A DNA stretch of 64,000 bases from Pseudomonas sp. ML2-2023-3 (GCF_037055275.1 NZ_CP146343.1:4126501-4190500), one strand, 5' to 3'; numbered from the stretch's first letter, positions 1 through 10,015 are shown. Notes: generated from the sequence alone by a model not told the origin. Numbers and translations are program-made.

Positions 1-190
1 CAGGGTCGTTAAGATCAATTTGCATGGCCTGCACCACTCTTGAAAAGTGCAAGTGTGGCATGCAGCATGGATCTCATGGGAAAGTTGAGGCCCCAAAATA
101 TCAGTCACACGATTTACGGTGGTCTCGTGATAGCTTCGGGACGACTTTTTGCTAAAATCTCTTTCCCACGCCCCTTATCATGAGCACCCA

Positions 191-391
191 ATGACAACAG
201 TCAGCATCGATGCAGATATCAAGGCCAAATGGCATCAAGGGCAATGCTCCTACAGCCCTGGCAGCCCTGAAGAGCTGGCCATCATCGGCATCGACCTTTT
301 AGTCAAGGAGCTTGGGACAGAGGCTGCCCGAGCTTTTGTCAGCCAGGTTTTCGAAAAGTACAAACCGACTGAACTGTCGAAACTGACCTGA
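191..391 (+). CDS. conserved hypothetical protein, 66 aa
   Basis: Small acidic soluble protein of unknown function with no membrane segment or signal peptide. The frame is open from 149, but the ATG at 191 is preferred because the 14 upstream codons look unlike coding sequence. A weak GAG precedes it. The C-terminal half (residues about 25-60) is predicted helical and reads like a compact conserved domain. I believe similar short proteins occur in other Pseudomonas but cannot name a family. It converges on the nucleoside hydrolase with only 17 bases between, and no clear terminator is visible. No function should be assumed. Confidence 0.6.
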   Translation: MTTVSIDADIKAKWHQGQCSYSPGSPEELAIIGIDLLVKELGTEAARAFVSQVFEKYKPTELSKLT

Positions 392-408
392 CTCTGCGCC
401 CCGCCAAA

Positions 409-1437
409 TCACTTCAACCGACCCAGGCGCGTCGTCAGCAAATCGAAAAAACCTTGCGCGTCGCCGTTCTCGACCCAAAAGGCGTTTTTGGGTTGGTTCA
501 AGGTGTTGTACCAGTCAGCAATTGTCTGGCCAAAGGTGGGGCCTTCACGGGTATCCACGACCAGATTGACCTCACGCCCGGAAAACAGCCCCGGATTCAG
601 CAGGTAGGCAATAACACTGGCATCGTGGACAGGCCCACCCGGCAATCCGTAGTGCGCCATATCCCCTTTGACATATTCATTCAGAATATCGCCGACCAGT
701 TTTCCAGCCGTATTGCCCAACGCTGCGATCTGCTTGAGACGGGCCTCGCTGGTCAGGATCTTGTGCGTCACATCAAGTGGCACATAGGTCAGTTTCACAC
801 CGCTCTTCAACACCACCTCTGCAGCATGGGGATCGGCATAAAGGTTGAACTCGGCGACCGGAGTAATGTTGCCCCCGTTGAAGTGAGCGCCGCCCATGAC
901 CACGACTTCCTTGATTCCCCGAGTAATGTCAGGCGCCTGGATCAAGGCTAGCGCCAGGTTTGTCTGTGGGCCGAGCATGGCGATGGTCACACTGCCAGGC
1001 TTGGCAGCACGCAGTGTCTCGATCAGGTAGTTAACCGCATTGGCTGGCTCAAGCCCTTTTGCAGGCTCATGGACAGGCACACCTGTCACACCTTCCTGAC
1101 CATGAATGTTCTCGGCATAAATCGGGGAACGCACCAAAGGCTTGGGCGCCCCGGCATAAACAGGCACGTCTTCACGCCCTGCCCACTCCCGAGCCAGACG
1201 GGCATTACGCGAAGTCTTGTCCAGCCGCACATTACCGGCCACGGTTGTGATTGCCCGCACATTCAGTTGCTCGGGCGAAGCCAGGGCCAACAGCAGCGCA
1301 ACAACATCGTCAGCACCGGGGTCGGTATCGATAATCAAATCAATCGTGCCTGCGGCTTGAACACTTGAGATCGTGATGGCGGACAAGAAAAGGACACTCC
1401 TTAGCAATGGCTGAACAATCTGTTTAAAGCGCGACAC
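409..1437 (-). CDS. exported nucleoside hydrolase (IUNH family)
   Basis: Inosine/uridine-preferring-type nucleoside hydrolase, about 342 aa, expected to cleave the N-glycosidic bond of ribonucleosides to base plus ribose. An N-terminal hydrophobic segment ending in SSVQAA is a signal peptide, so the enzyme probably works in the periplasm. The family calcium/ribose motif DTDPGADD follows directly, and other conserved family stretches (MLGPQTNLALAL, AEFNLYADPHAA) are present. The frame opens with a TTG at 1464 overlapping the rbsD stop, but the GTG at 1437 has AGGGAG six bases upstream and is preferred. As last gene of the rbs operon it would supply ribose from extracellular nucleosides to RbsABC. 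Substrate preference cannot be read from sequence. Confidence 0.9.
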   Translation of the reverse strand: MSRFKQIVQPLLRSVLFLSAITISSVQAAGTIDLIIDTDPGADDVVALLLALASPEQLNVRAITTVAGNVRLDKTSRNARLAREWAGREDVPVYAGAPKPLVRSPIYAENIHGQEGVTGVPVHEPAKGLEPANAVNYLIETLRAAKPGSVTIAMLGPQTNLALALIQAPDITRGIKEVVVMGGAHFNGGNITPVAEFNLYADPHAAEVVLKSGVKLTYVPLDVTHKILTSEARLKQIAALGNTAGKLVGDILNEYVKGDMAHYGLPGGPVHDASVIAYLLNPGLFSGREVNLVVDTREGPTFGQTIADWYNTLNQPKNAFWVENGDAQGFFDLLTTRLGRLK

Positions 1438-1460
1438 GACTAACTCCCTGTAAAAATCAT

Positions 1461-1865
1461 TCAAAAGGTTACGCCTGAGACCAGGGCAATATTGCTATAC
1501 GGACGACACTCTCCAGTACGAACGATCACTTTTGCCTGCAAGCACAGCTCCTTGAAAGCGCTGTGAGTAAGCGTAAGCCTCGAACCCAACTCGCCCGCAC
1601 TGGCAAGCGCCTCGATGCACATGAGAGCCGGACAAGGTGCGAGCAGTAGCTCACTGGCCAACACATGGCTTTGCACCTGCATCTCGCTGAGCAAGGTACG
1701 CAAGGTACTGGCGACATCCGGAATGCCCTGAGTCAGAGCCAGATCAATCAGCTCTACCCCCTTGGGCACCGGCAATCCGGCATCTGCAATGACCACGATG
1801 TCGCCATGCCCAAGCGAAGCAACAAGCCGCGACAGAGCAATATTAAGCAGGGGTGTTTTTTTCAT
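1461..1865 (-). CDS. rbsD: D-ribose pyranase RbsD
   Basis: Cytoplasmic mutarotase converting beta-D-ribopyranose to the furanose form used by ribokinase; 134 aa, the usual family length. Family landmarks are the N-terminal GHGD with catalytic-type His20, the DAGLPVP segment and the C-terminal [10 protein letters not shown]. The ATG overlaps the rbsK stop (ATGA), implying translational coupling. Its own stop overlaps the upstream TTG of the nucleoside hydrolase frame. Part of the leftward rbs operon. Confidence 0.95.
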   Translation of the reverse strand: MKKTPLLNIALSRLVASLGHGDIVVIADAGLPVPKGVELIDLALTQGIPDVASTLRTLLSEMQVQSHVLASELLLAPCPALMCIEALASAGELGSRLTLTHSAFKELCLQAKVIVRTGECRPYSNIALVSGVTF

Positions 1866-2782
1866 GGTGTGGCAAAGCCCTGGACATCACGCAATGAGGG
1901 AATGGAAGGCTGAGCGCCCGCACAGGTTACCGACAAGGCTGCAGCGACTTGAGCAAAGCGAATGGCGTCGTCTTGATCCATGCCCGCCGCCAACCCGGCA
2001 GAAAATGCCCCGACAAATGTATCGCCTGCCGCCGTGGCATCCACCGCTTCAACCTTGGGCGCAGCAAAGTGCGCAACACGCTGCGCACTGACAAACAGGG
2101 CGCCCTTGGCCCCCAGGGTCACAATCACCTTGCGCGCCCCAAACTCGACCAACCGGCGAGCAGCCAGTTCCGCCGATTCAAGTGAGTCGACGGTCACGCC
2201 ACTCAGCGCCCAGGCTTCACTTTCATTGGGAATCAGATAATCGATGGCGCCGTACCAGTGCTTGGGCAACGGACCACTCGCAGGCGCGGGATTAAGAATC
2301 ACGATTTTATCCAGTTCTCGCCCACGACCAAGGACGCAGCCGACAGTCTCCATCGGCACTTCAAGCTGACAAACAAGTACTTTCGCGCCTTGCAGCACCT
2401 GATCACACGCCTTGATATCTTCAGGTTCAAGACAACCATTGGCTCCCGCCACGACCACAATCGTGTTCTGGCTGCCGGCATCGACCGTTATCAGCGCCAC
2501 ACCGCTTGCAGTACCGGGCACGGTGCGTACGGCCAGGCAATCAATCCGGTCAGCCAGCAGCCCTTCACGCAACTGCACGCCATAGGCGTCACCACCGAGA
2601 CACCCGACCATGGCCACGCGGGCCCCCAGGCGCGAAGCGGCCACCGCCTGGTTCGCGCCCTTGCCTCCGTGCACGGTGCCAAAAGACTGCCCGAAAACCG
2701 TTTCTCCCGGGCGAGGCAGTCTCTCGGTACGCGTGACCAGATCCATGTTCAGACTGCCAACCACCACTACATTTGCTTGCAT
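1862..2782 (-). CDS. rbsK: ribokinase RbsK
   Basis: PfkB-family kinase phosphorylating ribose to ribose 5-phosphate in the cytoplasm, 306 aa. N-terminal GSLNMDLV and [11 protein letters not shown] form the sugar-binding signature. C-terminal [13 protein letters not shown] carries the catalytic-base Asp and anion hole. The ATG at 2782 gives the family-typical start ([14 protein letters not shown]). Another ATG at 2800 overlaps the rbsR stop and would add six residues. Fifth gene of the operon, between rbsR and rbsD. Confidence 0.95.
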   Translation of the reverse strand: MQANVVVVGSLNMDLVTRTERLPRPGETVFGQSFGTVHGGKGANQAVAASRLGARVAMVGCLGGDAYGVQLREGLLADRIDCLAVRTVPGTASGVALITVDAGSQNTIVVVAGANGCLEPEDIKACDQVLQGAKVLVCQLEVPMETVGCVLGRGRELDKIVILNPAPASGPLPKHWYGAIDYLIPNESEAWALSGVTVDSLESAELAARRLVEFGARKVIVTLGAKGALFVSAQRVAHFAAPKVEAVDATAAGDTFVGAFSAGLAAGMDQDDAIRFAQVAAALSVTCAGAQPSIPSLRDVQGFATP

Positions 2783-2792
2783 GTATCGGCAC

Positions 2793-3827
2793 TCATCCAT
2801 TGATATTTTGGGGATACTTAAAAGGTGCCTCGACATAGGCTCTGGTGGACTCTCGCAACACGATGTCAGGCTTCACGATCCGCTGCTCTACCGCTCGCTC
2901 GGGCGATGCAATGCGGCGCAGCAAGAGTTGTGCTGCCATTTCGCCCAATTGCAGAATCGACTGCCCGACCGTCGTCAACGACGGATAGACATAACGACTC
3001 ATCTGCACATCATCAAAGCCAATGACCGACAACTGTTCCGGCACCCGGATGTTGCGCTCCGCTGCGGCCCGCAATACACCAATCCCCATCATGTCGTTGC
3101 AGGCAAAGATAGCCGTGGGCCGATTGTGCTCCAGCAGGCCGACAGCGGCCTGATAGCCACCCACACTGCTGAAGTCGCTCTCGACCATCCAGCGCTCATC
3201 CGCGATCACACCCGCCTCTGCCAAGGCCCGCAGATACCCGGCCGTGCGCAGCTGCGCTACACGGGTGATTGCCGGCCCACCAATACAGGCAATGGCACGG
3301 TGCCCCAGGTCGAGCAGGTGACGTGTAGCCAGATACGCCCCAAGCTCGTGATCGATTCGCACCAGATCAGCCTCGACACCCTCAAGGCTGCGGTCGACGA
3401 TGACCATCGGCGTTCGAACCCCGACCAGCCCGCTTGCCATGCCCAAGTCGCCACCGGCAGAAGCGACCACCAGGCCGTCCACCCGTTTTTCAAGCAGTAC
3501 CCGCAGGTAATTGCGCTGCTTCTCAGGATCGTCGTCGCAGTTGCACAAAATCACGCAGTAATTGTTGCGCTCGCAGTAGTCCTCAATCCCTCGCGCCAAC
3601 TCGGCAAAGTACGGATTCAGGCTATTGGCAACCAACAGACCGATAGTCGCCGTGGTTTTAGCTTTCAACGAGCGCGCTACAGCGCTGGGGACATAGTCGA
3701 GGCGCGCGATGGCCTCCTCGACCTTCAAGCGAACCGGCTCGCTCACTGGGCGCGTTTTATTCAGAACATGGGAAACCGTCGTGTACGAAATGCCCGCCAT
3801 TGCCGCGACATCTTTAATAGTTGCCAT
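2793..3827 (-). CDS. rbsR: ribose operon repressor RbsR (LacI family)
   Basis: LacI/GalR-type repressor, 344 aa. Residues 1-55 form the helix-turn-helix (TIKDVAAMAGISYTTVSHVLN) and hinge (SAVARSLKAK); the rest is a periplasmic-binding-like ligand domain. It sits inside the operon, three bases after rbsC, so it is autoregulated with it. The perfect GCAAACGTTTGC palindrome at the operon promoter is the obvious target. Ribose or ribose 5-phosphate is the expected effector by analogy with known RbsR proteins. Confidence 0.94.
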   Translation of the reverse strand: MATIKDVAAMAGISYTTVSHVLNKTRPVSEPVRLKVEEAIARLDYVPSAVARSLKAKTTATIGLLVANSLNPYFAELARGIEDYCERNNYCVILCNCDDDPEKQRNYLRVLLEKRVDGLVVASAGGDLGMASGLVGVRTPMVIVDRSLEGVEADLVRIDHELGAYLATRHLLDLGHRAIACIGGPAITRVAQLRTAGYLRALAEAGVIADERWMVESDFSSVGGYQAAVGLLEHNRPTAIFACNDMMGIGVLRAAAERNIRVPEQLSVIGFDDVQMSRYVYPSLTTVGQSILQLGEMAAQLLLRRIASPERAVEQRIVKPDIVLRESTRAYVEAPFKYPQNING

Positions 3828-3830
3828 CGC

Positions 3831-4808
3831 TTAGTTCCGTCGCTGTGCACGTTGACTGCGGTAGGTGTCCAATACCACTGCTATCACTATGACAGCACCG
3901 GTAATGATACGCTTCGTAGGCTCAGTCGCGCCGATTTGAGCGAGTCCTGCGGCCAATACCGAAATAATCAGCACACCGAAAAAAGTACTGATGACTGAGC
4001 CACGCCCGCCCATCAGACTCGTACCACCGATCACCACCGCCGCAATAACCTGCAACTCAAGACCCGAGCCGGCATTGGGATCCGCAGCCTCCAGCCGGGA
4101 GATCTGGAACAGCGCCGCGACCCCTGCCAGTAATCCCATCACGCTGAAGACCAGAATCTTGTAGGGCTTGGGATTGATACCGGCCAGACGCACTGCTTCT
4201 TCGTTGGTCCCGATGCCTATCATGTAGCGACCAAACACCGTGCGTGTCAGTACCGCTTGAGCAATCACGATAATCAGCAATGCAATGATGAACGAGGGCG
4301 AAATCCCGAAGGCAACCGGGTTCGAAAGCCAGGCGAAAGCATCACCTATATAGGCTGTGCGCGAACCTGTCATTTGATAGGCAGCACCCCGGGCCATCTC
4401 CAGCACCCCCAGCGACACAATAAAAGAGGGGATTTTCCAGGCCACCGTAATTGAGCCCGTAATCGTACCCGCAAGGGCTGCACACCCCATGCCCAGCAAC
4501 GCGGCAGGCATCACGCCCCAGCCCCAGCCCAGAATCGCGACACTGACCGCTGACGCGGCCAGGGCCAATACCGACCCAACCGACAAATCGATGCCGCCGA
4601 TAATCAATACAAACGTCATGCCCACAGACAGCACCATCAAATCCGGAATCTGATTGGCCAGGGTGCTCAACGTGTCATAGGAGAAAAAGTGATCACTGAG
4701 GCTGGAGAACAGAATAATCATGACCAGCAAGGCGCCCGCCAATCCCAGATATGTGCCCGTTCCGTAATAGTTGTGTGCATTTTTTTGCGGCACGAGGGTG
4801 GCTTTCAT
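3831..4808 (-). CDS. rbsC: ribose ABC transporter permease RbsC
   Basis: Inner-membrane permease of the ribose importer, 325 aa with about 8-10 hydrophobic segments. It carries the conserved carbohydrate-permease region GLLAGVAALFQISRLEAADPNAGSGLELQVIAAVVIGGTSL in pieces such as VIGGTSLMGGRG. The ATG overlaps the rbsA stop (ATGA), so the two are probably translationally coupled. Only one permease gene is present, consistent with a homodimeric channel in this family. Confidence 0.95.
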   Translation of the reverse strand: MKATLVPQKNAHNYYGTGTYLGLAGALLVMIILFSSLSDHFFSYDTLSTLANQIPDLMVLSVGMTFVLIIGGIDLSVGSVLALAASAVSVAILGWGWGVMPAALLGMGCAALAGTITGSITVAWKIPSFIVSLGVLEMARGAAYQMTGSRTAYIGDAFAWLSNPVAFGISPSFIIALLIIVIAQAVLTRTVFGRYMIGIGTNEEAVRLAGINPKPYKILVFSVMGLLAGVAALFQISRLEAADPNAGSGLELQVIAAVVIGGTSLMGGRGSVISTFFGVLIISVLAAGLAQIGATEPTKRIITGAVIVIAVVLDTYRSQRAQRRN

Positions 4809-6361
4809 GAGGCTTCCTTTGGCGCGGCTTCTGCGAGCAACGCATCTCGTTTTTGATAACCGGCAAAGGCTGCTGCCAGTAACTGTTCCTGGCTCCAGCT
4901 GTCACGCTCGAAGGTATCTATCAGACGCCCCGCAGACAGCACGCCGATGCGATCACAGATCAACATCAATTCTCGAAGGTCGCTCGACACCACGACCAGC
5001 GCCTTGCCTTTGCGCGTCAATTCGCCCAACAGTCGGTAAATATCGAACTTGGCACCGATGTCGATACCGCGAGTGGGTTCATCAAACAGCAGGACCGTAC
5101 AATCGCGCTCCAGCCAGCGGCCAATAACCACTTTCTGCTGGTTGCCGCCGGACAATTGCGACACCACTTGTTCCGGGCCGCTGCTGCGGATCCCCATTGC
5201 GTCGATCTGGCGCCGGGCCAGCGCGGCTTCCTGCTGACCATTCACCACCCCCGCGCTGGAGATACTGTGCATGTTGCCCAGGCTGATGTTGGCACTGATC
5301 GACTGGGTCAATAGCAAGCCCTCGCCCTTGCGGTCCTCCGTAATCAGGGCGATACCCTTCTTCACGGCATCAGCCGGCGAGCGGATACTGACCACCCGCG
5401 TCGGCGAGCCCACCGCCACGGTACCGCTATCGGGCAGGTCAGCACCGTAGATCAATCGCAAAAGCTCGGTGCGCCCTGCCCCGATCAGTCCCGAAATACC
5501 AAATATTTCACCCTGTCTTACTTCAAACGAGACATCTTGAACCTTGTTCGAGCGACCGATCCCACTCACTTTGAGGGCCGTTTCACCCAATGTGCGCGGC
5601 CCCAAATCCAGTTGGTCTCCCAACTCACGGCCCACCATCAGATTGACCAGTTGCTCGCTGCTGTAATCGGCAATGGGTTCGACACAGACCAGACAACCGT
5701 CGCGCAGTACGGCAATCCGCTGCGCTACACGCGCCAGCTCTTCAAGTCGATGGGAGATGTACACAATCGCCACGCCGCGGGCCTGAAGCCGTTCGATTTG
5801 CACAAACAGCATTTCAACTTCACGGGCCGTGAGCATCGCGGTGGGCTCATCCAGGATTAGGACATGACAGTCCCCAATCAGGTTGCGGGCGATTTCGACC
5901 ATTTGCTGGTGGCCAATCCCCAGCTCCCCGACCAGGGTGTCGGGATCTATCGCCTCCAGCCCCACCTGGGCCATGGCCTCAATGGCCGACGTGCGTAATT
6001 GCTTGCGGCTGATCCACCCCATGCGGCTGGGCAGATTGTCCAGAAACAGATTTTCCGCCACTGTCAGTGTGGGCAGCAGGTTCAGCTCCTGCATGACCAT
6101 GCGCACGCCCTGCTTCTCGGCGTGGGAGCGACTGCCAGGGGCATAGGCCTGGCCATTGAATTGCATCTGACCGAGAGTCGGAACTTCCAGGCCACCGATA
6201 ATTTTCGACAGAGTGCTTTTTCCGGCGCCATTTTCACCCGTCAAGGCCAGCACTTCGCCGCGATACAGCGACAGATCGATATCGGCCAGCACCGCCTGCT
6301 GTGTGTACGTTTTACCAATCCCGCTGACCGTGAGGACCACGCCGGCATCAGGAGCAGACAT
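4805..6361 (-). CDS. rbsA: ribose ABC transporter ATP-binding protein RbsA
   Basis: Tandem-domain ATPase energising ribose import, 518 aa. The first half has a full Walker A (GENGAGKST) and DEPTAML Walker B. The second half has the degenerate GLIGAGRTE P-loop, LSGGNQQK signature and DEPTRGID, as usual for sugar ATPases of this class. The ATG at 6361 is preferred over upstream in-frame starts because GGGAG lies just before it and the homology starts right after. A stem-loop lies between rbsB and this gene. Confidence 0.95.
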   Translation of the reverse strand: MSAPDAGVVLTVSGIGKTYTQQAVLADIDLSLYRGEVLALTGENGAGKSTLSKIIGGLEVPTLGQMQFNGQAYAPGSRSHAEKQGVRMVMQELNLLPTLTVAENLFLDNLPSRMGWISRKQLRTSAIEAMAQVGLEAIDPDTLVGELGIGHQQMVEIARNLIGDCHVLILDEPTAMLTAREVEMLFVQIERLQARGVAIVYISHRLEELARVAQRIAVLRDGCLVCVEPIADYSSEQLVNLMVGRELGDQLDLGPRTLGETALKVSGIGRSNKVQDVSFEVRQGEIFGISGLIGAGRTELLRLIYGADLPDSGTVAVGSPTRVVSIRSPADAVKKGIALITEDRKGEGLLLTQSISANISLGNMHSISSAGVVNGQQEAALARRQIDAMGIRSSGPEQVVSQLSGGNQQKVVIGRWLERDCTVLLFDEPTRGIDIGAKFDIYRLLGELTRKGKALVVVSSDLRELMLICDRIGVLSAGRLIDTFERDSWSQEQLLAAAFAGYQKRDALLAEAAPKEAS

Positions 6362-6373
6362 ATCATTTCTCCC

Positions 6374-6399
6374 GGCACCCGCCCTACCGGACGGGTGCC
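6374..6399 (-). other. stem-loop between rbsB and rbsA
   Basis: Inverted repeat GGCACCCG / CGGGTGCC with a 10-base loop in the 55-base gap after the rbsB stop. There is no U-run, so it is not a standard terminator. Such hairpins after periplasmic binding-protein genes commonly protect the upstream message and lower downstream expression; that role is inferred here. Confidence 0.6.
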
Positions 6400-6416
6400 T
6401 GCGACACCGAGTGGAA

Positions 6417-7370
6417 TTACTTGTTGATGACCAGTTCGACAGGGGTATCGATGACACCGTCCTTCAGGTTTTCAACCGGCTCTTTCTTGACCAGCTTGAG
6501 CGCGGTTTCAATGCCAAAAACCGCCTGCTTGGCTGCAGCCTGGTCGGCCGTGGCTAGCACCCGGCCATCTTTGAGCATCGGTTTTATCGCATCGATATTG
6601 TCATAGCCGACCACTTGAACCTTGCCGACCTTGCCTGCTGCACGGATGGCCGACACCGCGCCCAGTGCCATGCTGTCATTACCCGCGAGGATGGCCTTGA
6701 GGTTGGGGTACTCGCTGAGCATGCCTGCCGCGACCTTGTTGCCACCGTCGATTTCCCAGTTACCCGACTGCACCGGCACAATTTTCATACCGGCGGCGGT
6801 CATGGCGTCCTTGAAACCTGCCGTGCGCATTTGTGCATTGGTGGTGGTCGATACACCCTCAATGATCCCTACTTCATCGCCCGCCTGGAGTTTTGTCGCC
6901 AGGTACTCACCCACTTCACGGGCGCCCTGGCGGTTGTTTGGCCCCACAAACGGCACGTCGATGCCTTTGCTTTTCAACACGTCGGGGTCCAGCTGGTTGT
7001 CAATGTTGACCACCACGATCCCGCGGTCCTTGGCTTTCTTGATGGCCGATACCAAAGCCTTGGAGTCCGCCGGTGCAATCACCAGCGCATCGACCTTGGC
7101 GATGATCATCTGATTGATGATGTCGATCTGGCCTGCTGTGTCGGTTTCGTTCTTGATCCCGTTGGAGACCAGGTCGAAACTGGCCGCATGGGCTTTTTGG
7201 TAGTCCTCACCACCCTTTTGCATCGTGACAAAGAACTCGTTTGCCAACGACTTCATCACCAGCCCGACTTTGGGTTTTTCAGGCGTATCCGCATAAGCGA
7301 CAGGGAGGGTAAGGGATGCCGCAGCCAGCATGGCGACAGCGAGGAGGCGTCCAGCAAATGGCAGCTTCAT
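6417..7370 (-). CDS. rbsB: ribose-binding periplasmic protein RbsB
   Basis: Periplasmic sugar-binding protein of the RbsABC importer, 317 aa. A signal peptide with hydrophobic core LLAVAMLAAASLTLPVAYA is followed by the mature start DTPEKPKVGLVMKS. The type-1 binding-protein fold shows in ADSKALVSAIKKA, VVNIDNQLD and LAGNDSMALGAV. First gene of the operon, so expected to be most abundant; 130 bases of leader separate it from the operator. Confidence 0.95.
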   Translation of the reverse strand: MKLPFAGRLLAVAMLAAASLTLPVAYADTPEKPKVGLVMKSLANEFFVTMQKGGEDYQKAHAASFDLVSNGIKNETDTAGQIDIINQMIIAKVDALVIAPADSKALVSAIKKAKDRGIVVVNIDNQLDPDVLKSKGIDVPFVGPNNRQGAREVGEYLATKLQAGDEVGIIEGVSTTTNAQMRTAGFKDAMTAAGMKIVPVQSGNWEIDGGNKVAAGMLSEYPNLKAILAGNDSMALGAVSAIRAAGKVGKVQVVGYDNIDAIKPMLKDGRVLATADQAAAKQAVFGIETALKLVKKEPVENLKDGVIDTPVELVINK

Positions 7371-7500
7371 GGAAGTAACTCCGATCTTATGATTATTGTG
7401 AGCAACGTCCTGCTCGCGCTACGCCTGACTGCCAAAAGCCGTGTGACTGGCAATAGGTCATGATTCATGAACCTGCCAGGGCTGGTTCAAAAAACGCCGC

Positions 7501-7512
7501 GCAAACGTTTGC
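7501..7512. promoter_or_regulatory. RbsR operator palindrome
   Basis: Perfect 12-base palindrome GCAAACGTTTGC, the shape expected for LacI-family repressors (central CG). It lies about nine bases downstream of the -10 box of the rbs promoter, covering the probable start of transcription. RbsR binding is inferred from position and motif. Confidence 0.8.
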
Positions 7513-7521
7513 TTGAACCTC

Positions 7522-7550
7522 ACTATGGAAAGCCGGCTGTTATTTGTCAA
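7522..7550 (-). promoter_or_regulatory. sigma70 promoter of rbs operon
   Basis: On the minus strand a perfect TTGACA (-35, at 7545-7550) is separated by 17 bases from CATAGT (-10, at 7522-7527). Downstream comes the GCAAACGTTTGC operator. This is the only good promoter seen before rbsB. Confidence 0.75.
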
Positions 7551-7583
7551 TGTGAAAAAAGGACGATGCCAGACCGGCGGTCA

Positions 7584-7628
7584 TTCGAATCTCCGAACGC
7601 AAAAACCTTTTTTGTTCGGGAAACCGTA
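7584..7628 (+). promoter_or_regulatory. two AauR-like activator boxes upstream of ansB
   Basis: TTCGA-ATCT-CCGAA at 7584-7597 and TTCGG-GAAA-CCGTA at 7615-7628 each match 9 of 10 defined bases of TTCGG-N4-CCGAA, the site described for AauR, the acidic-amino-acid response regulator of pseudomonads. They are 31 bases apart, about three helical turns, and roughly 85-125 bases upstream of the sigma54-type promoter, a typical enhancer distance. Confidence 0.6.
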
Positions 7629-7710
7629 CCAATTCAATACAAAAAATTTCATGCGTTTATTTTTACCTTATAAATCAACGGCTTATCATAGATTCCGAGC
7701 GAGCGTGTAC

Positions 7711-8895
<1,185 letters not shown>

Positions 8896-8930
8896 GTCGC
8901 ACGCGTCAGCGCTCGCGGTTTGAACTCGAA

Positions 8931-8964
8931 AAGGCCGTCTCCCCCCGGGAGGCGGCCTTTTTAT
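8931..8964 (+). terminator. rho-independent terminator after ansB
   Basis: Long GC-rich stem: AAGGCCG then CTCCC pairing with GGGAG then CGGCCTT, followed directly by a run of T. Confidence 0.88.
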
Positions 8965-9010
8965 TTGGCGCTGAATAACCACCGGATGTACCCGCCCGCG
9001 CACCAAACAG

Positions 9011-9039
9011 TTGCCAAATCTTACACAGTTAAATACTGT
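9011..9039 (+). promoter_or_regulatory. sigma70 promoter of DUF1654-endA operon
   Basis: TTGCCA (9011-9016), 17-base spacer, TACTGT (9034-9039). The -10 overlaps the LexA box, the usual arrangement for SOS repression. Confidence 0.6.
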
Positions 9040-9051
9040 ATGCGCATACAG
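9036..9051. promoter_or_regulatory. LexA (SOS) box
   Basis: CTGTATGCGCATACAG is a perfect palindrome matching CTG-N10-CAG with the flanking TA-rich consensus. It overlaps the -10 hexamer and lies 18 bases before the DUF1654 start codon. Confidence 0.85.
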
Positions 9052-9069
9052 CACACCAAGGATCGCATC

Positions 9070-9321
9070 ATGGCTAAAAAAGCGGCGAAAGCGCCTACCC
9101 TACCGAGCCCCTACGAAATCTTCGGCGCACGCATACAAAAAATCATCAGTTCGCCCAAAGCCCAAAAAGACAAAATGGCGGTGCTTGAGCGACTCGAAGG
9201 CGACAATCCCGAGTTCTGGGAACGCCTGCTGGAAGAAATTTCCGAAAACGACAACGTCACCGTTGCCCATCGCGATGATGGCAGCGTCAATATTTTCTGG
9301 ACCGTGCTTGAGGAAGACTGA
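9070..9321 (+). CDS. DUF1654-like small protein, SOS-controlled
   Basis: Small protein of 83 aa, basic at the start and acidic at the end, resembling the Pseudomonas DUF1654 family (PYEIFGARIQKIISSPKAQ, DNVTVAHRDDGSVNIFW). The biochemical role of the family is not known to me. ATG 9070 has AAGGA at good spacing. A LexA box lies just upstream, and endonuclease I follows after four bases, so both are probably expressed together after DNA damage. Confidence 0.8.
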   Translation: MAKKAAKAPTLPSPYEIFGARIQKIISSPKAQKDKMAVLERLEGDNPEFWERLLEEISENDNVTVAHRDDGSVNIFWTVLEED

Positions 9322-9325
9322 GTCA

Positions 9326-10015
9326 ATGAGGTTTTGTTTACTGGCACTGTTCAGTCTTTTTACCGTTGCAAGCGCACATGCTGCTGCCCCACAAACCTTC
9401 AGCGAAGCCAAAAAAGTCGCCTGGAAACTCTACGCACCCCAGTCCACCGAGTTTTACTGCGGTTGCAAATACAACGGCAACCGCATCGACCTAAAAGCCT
9501 GCGGCTACGTCCCACGCAAAAATGCCAACCGTGCCGCTCGTATCGAGTGGGAACATATCGTTCCTGCCTGGCAAATCGGTCATCAGCGCCAGTGCTGGCA
9601 AAGTGGCGGGCGGAAAAACTGCACCCGTAACGACCCGGTATTCAAAGTGGCCGAAGCTGACCTGCACAACCTGGTGCCCAGCATTGGCGAGGTTAACGGG
9701 GATAGAAGCAACTTCAGCTTTGGCTGGCTGCCCGAGAAAAAGGGCCAGTATGGTTCGTGCCTGACACAGGTCGATTTCAAATCCAAAAAGGTCATGCCCC
9801 GCCCCAACATTCGCGGCATGATCGCTCGTACCTACTTCTACATGAGCAAGCGCTATAACTTGCGCCTTTCAAAGCAGGACCGGCAGCTCTACGAAGCCTG
9901 GGACAAGTCCTATCCCGTTCAGTCCTGGGAGCGTCAGCGCAATCAGGCGGTGGCATGCGTGATGGGTCGCGGCAACGAGTTCGTTGGCCCGGTCAACCTC
10001 AAGGCCTGTGGCTGA
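9326..10015 (+). CDS. endA: endonuclease I family nuclease EndA
   Basis: Secreted or periplasmic DNA endonuclease, 229 aa. The signal peptide MRFCLLALFSLFTVASAHA is followed by the mature start AAPQTF. The active-site region EWEHIVPAW (metal-binding His), ADLHNLVPSIGEVN and Asn-rich NGDRSNF are the conserved endonuclease I motifs. Several Cys pairs fit an exported protein. Start at ATG 9326, four bases after the DUF1654 stop. Sharing the LexA-controlled promoter makes it a probable SOS-regulated nuclease. Confidence 0.93.
   Translation: MRFCLLALFSLFTVASAHAAAPQTFSEAKKVAWKLYAPQSTEFYCGCKYNGNRIDLKACGYVPRKNANRAARIEWEHIVPAWQIGHQRQCWQSGGRKNCTRNDPVFKVAEADLHNLVPSIGEVNGDRSNFSFGWLPEKKGQYGSCLTQVDFKSKKVMPRPNIRGMIARTYFYMSKRYNLRLSKQDRQLYEAWDKSYPVQSWERQRNQAVACVMGRGNEFVGPVNLKACG

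Noticed and set aside
1..25. Possible start of a leftward gene (ATG at 25, MQIDLNDP) running off the window.
   Set aside because: Only eight codons are visible and there is no clear ribosome site; not enough to call a gene.
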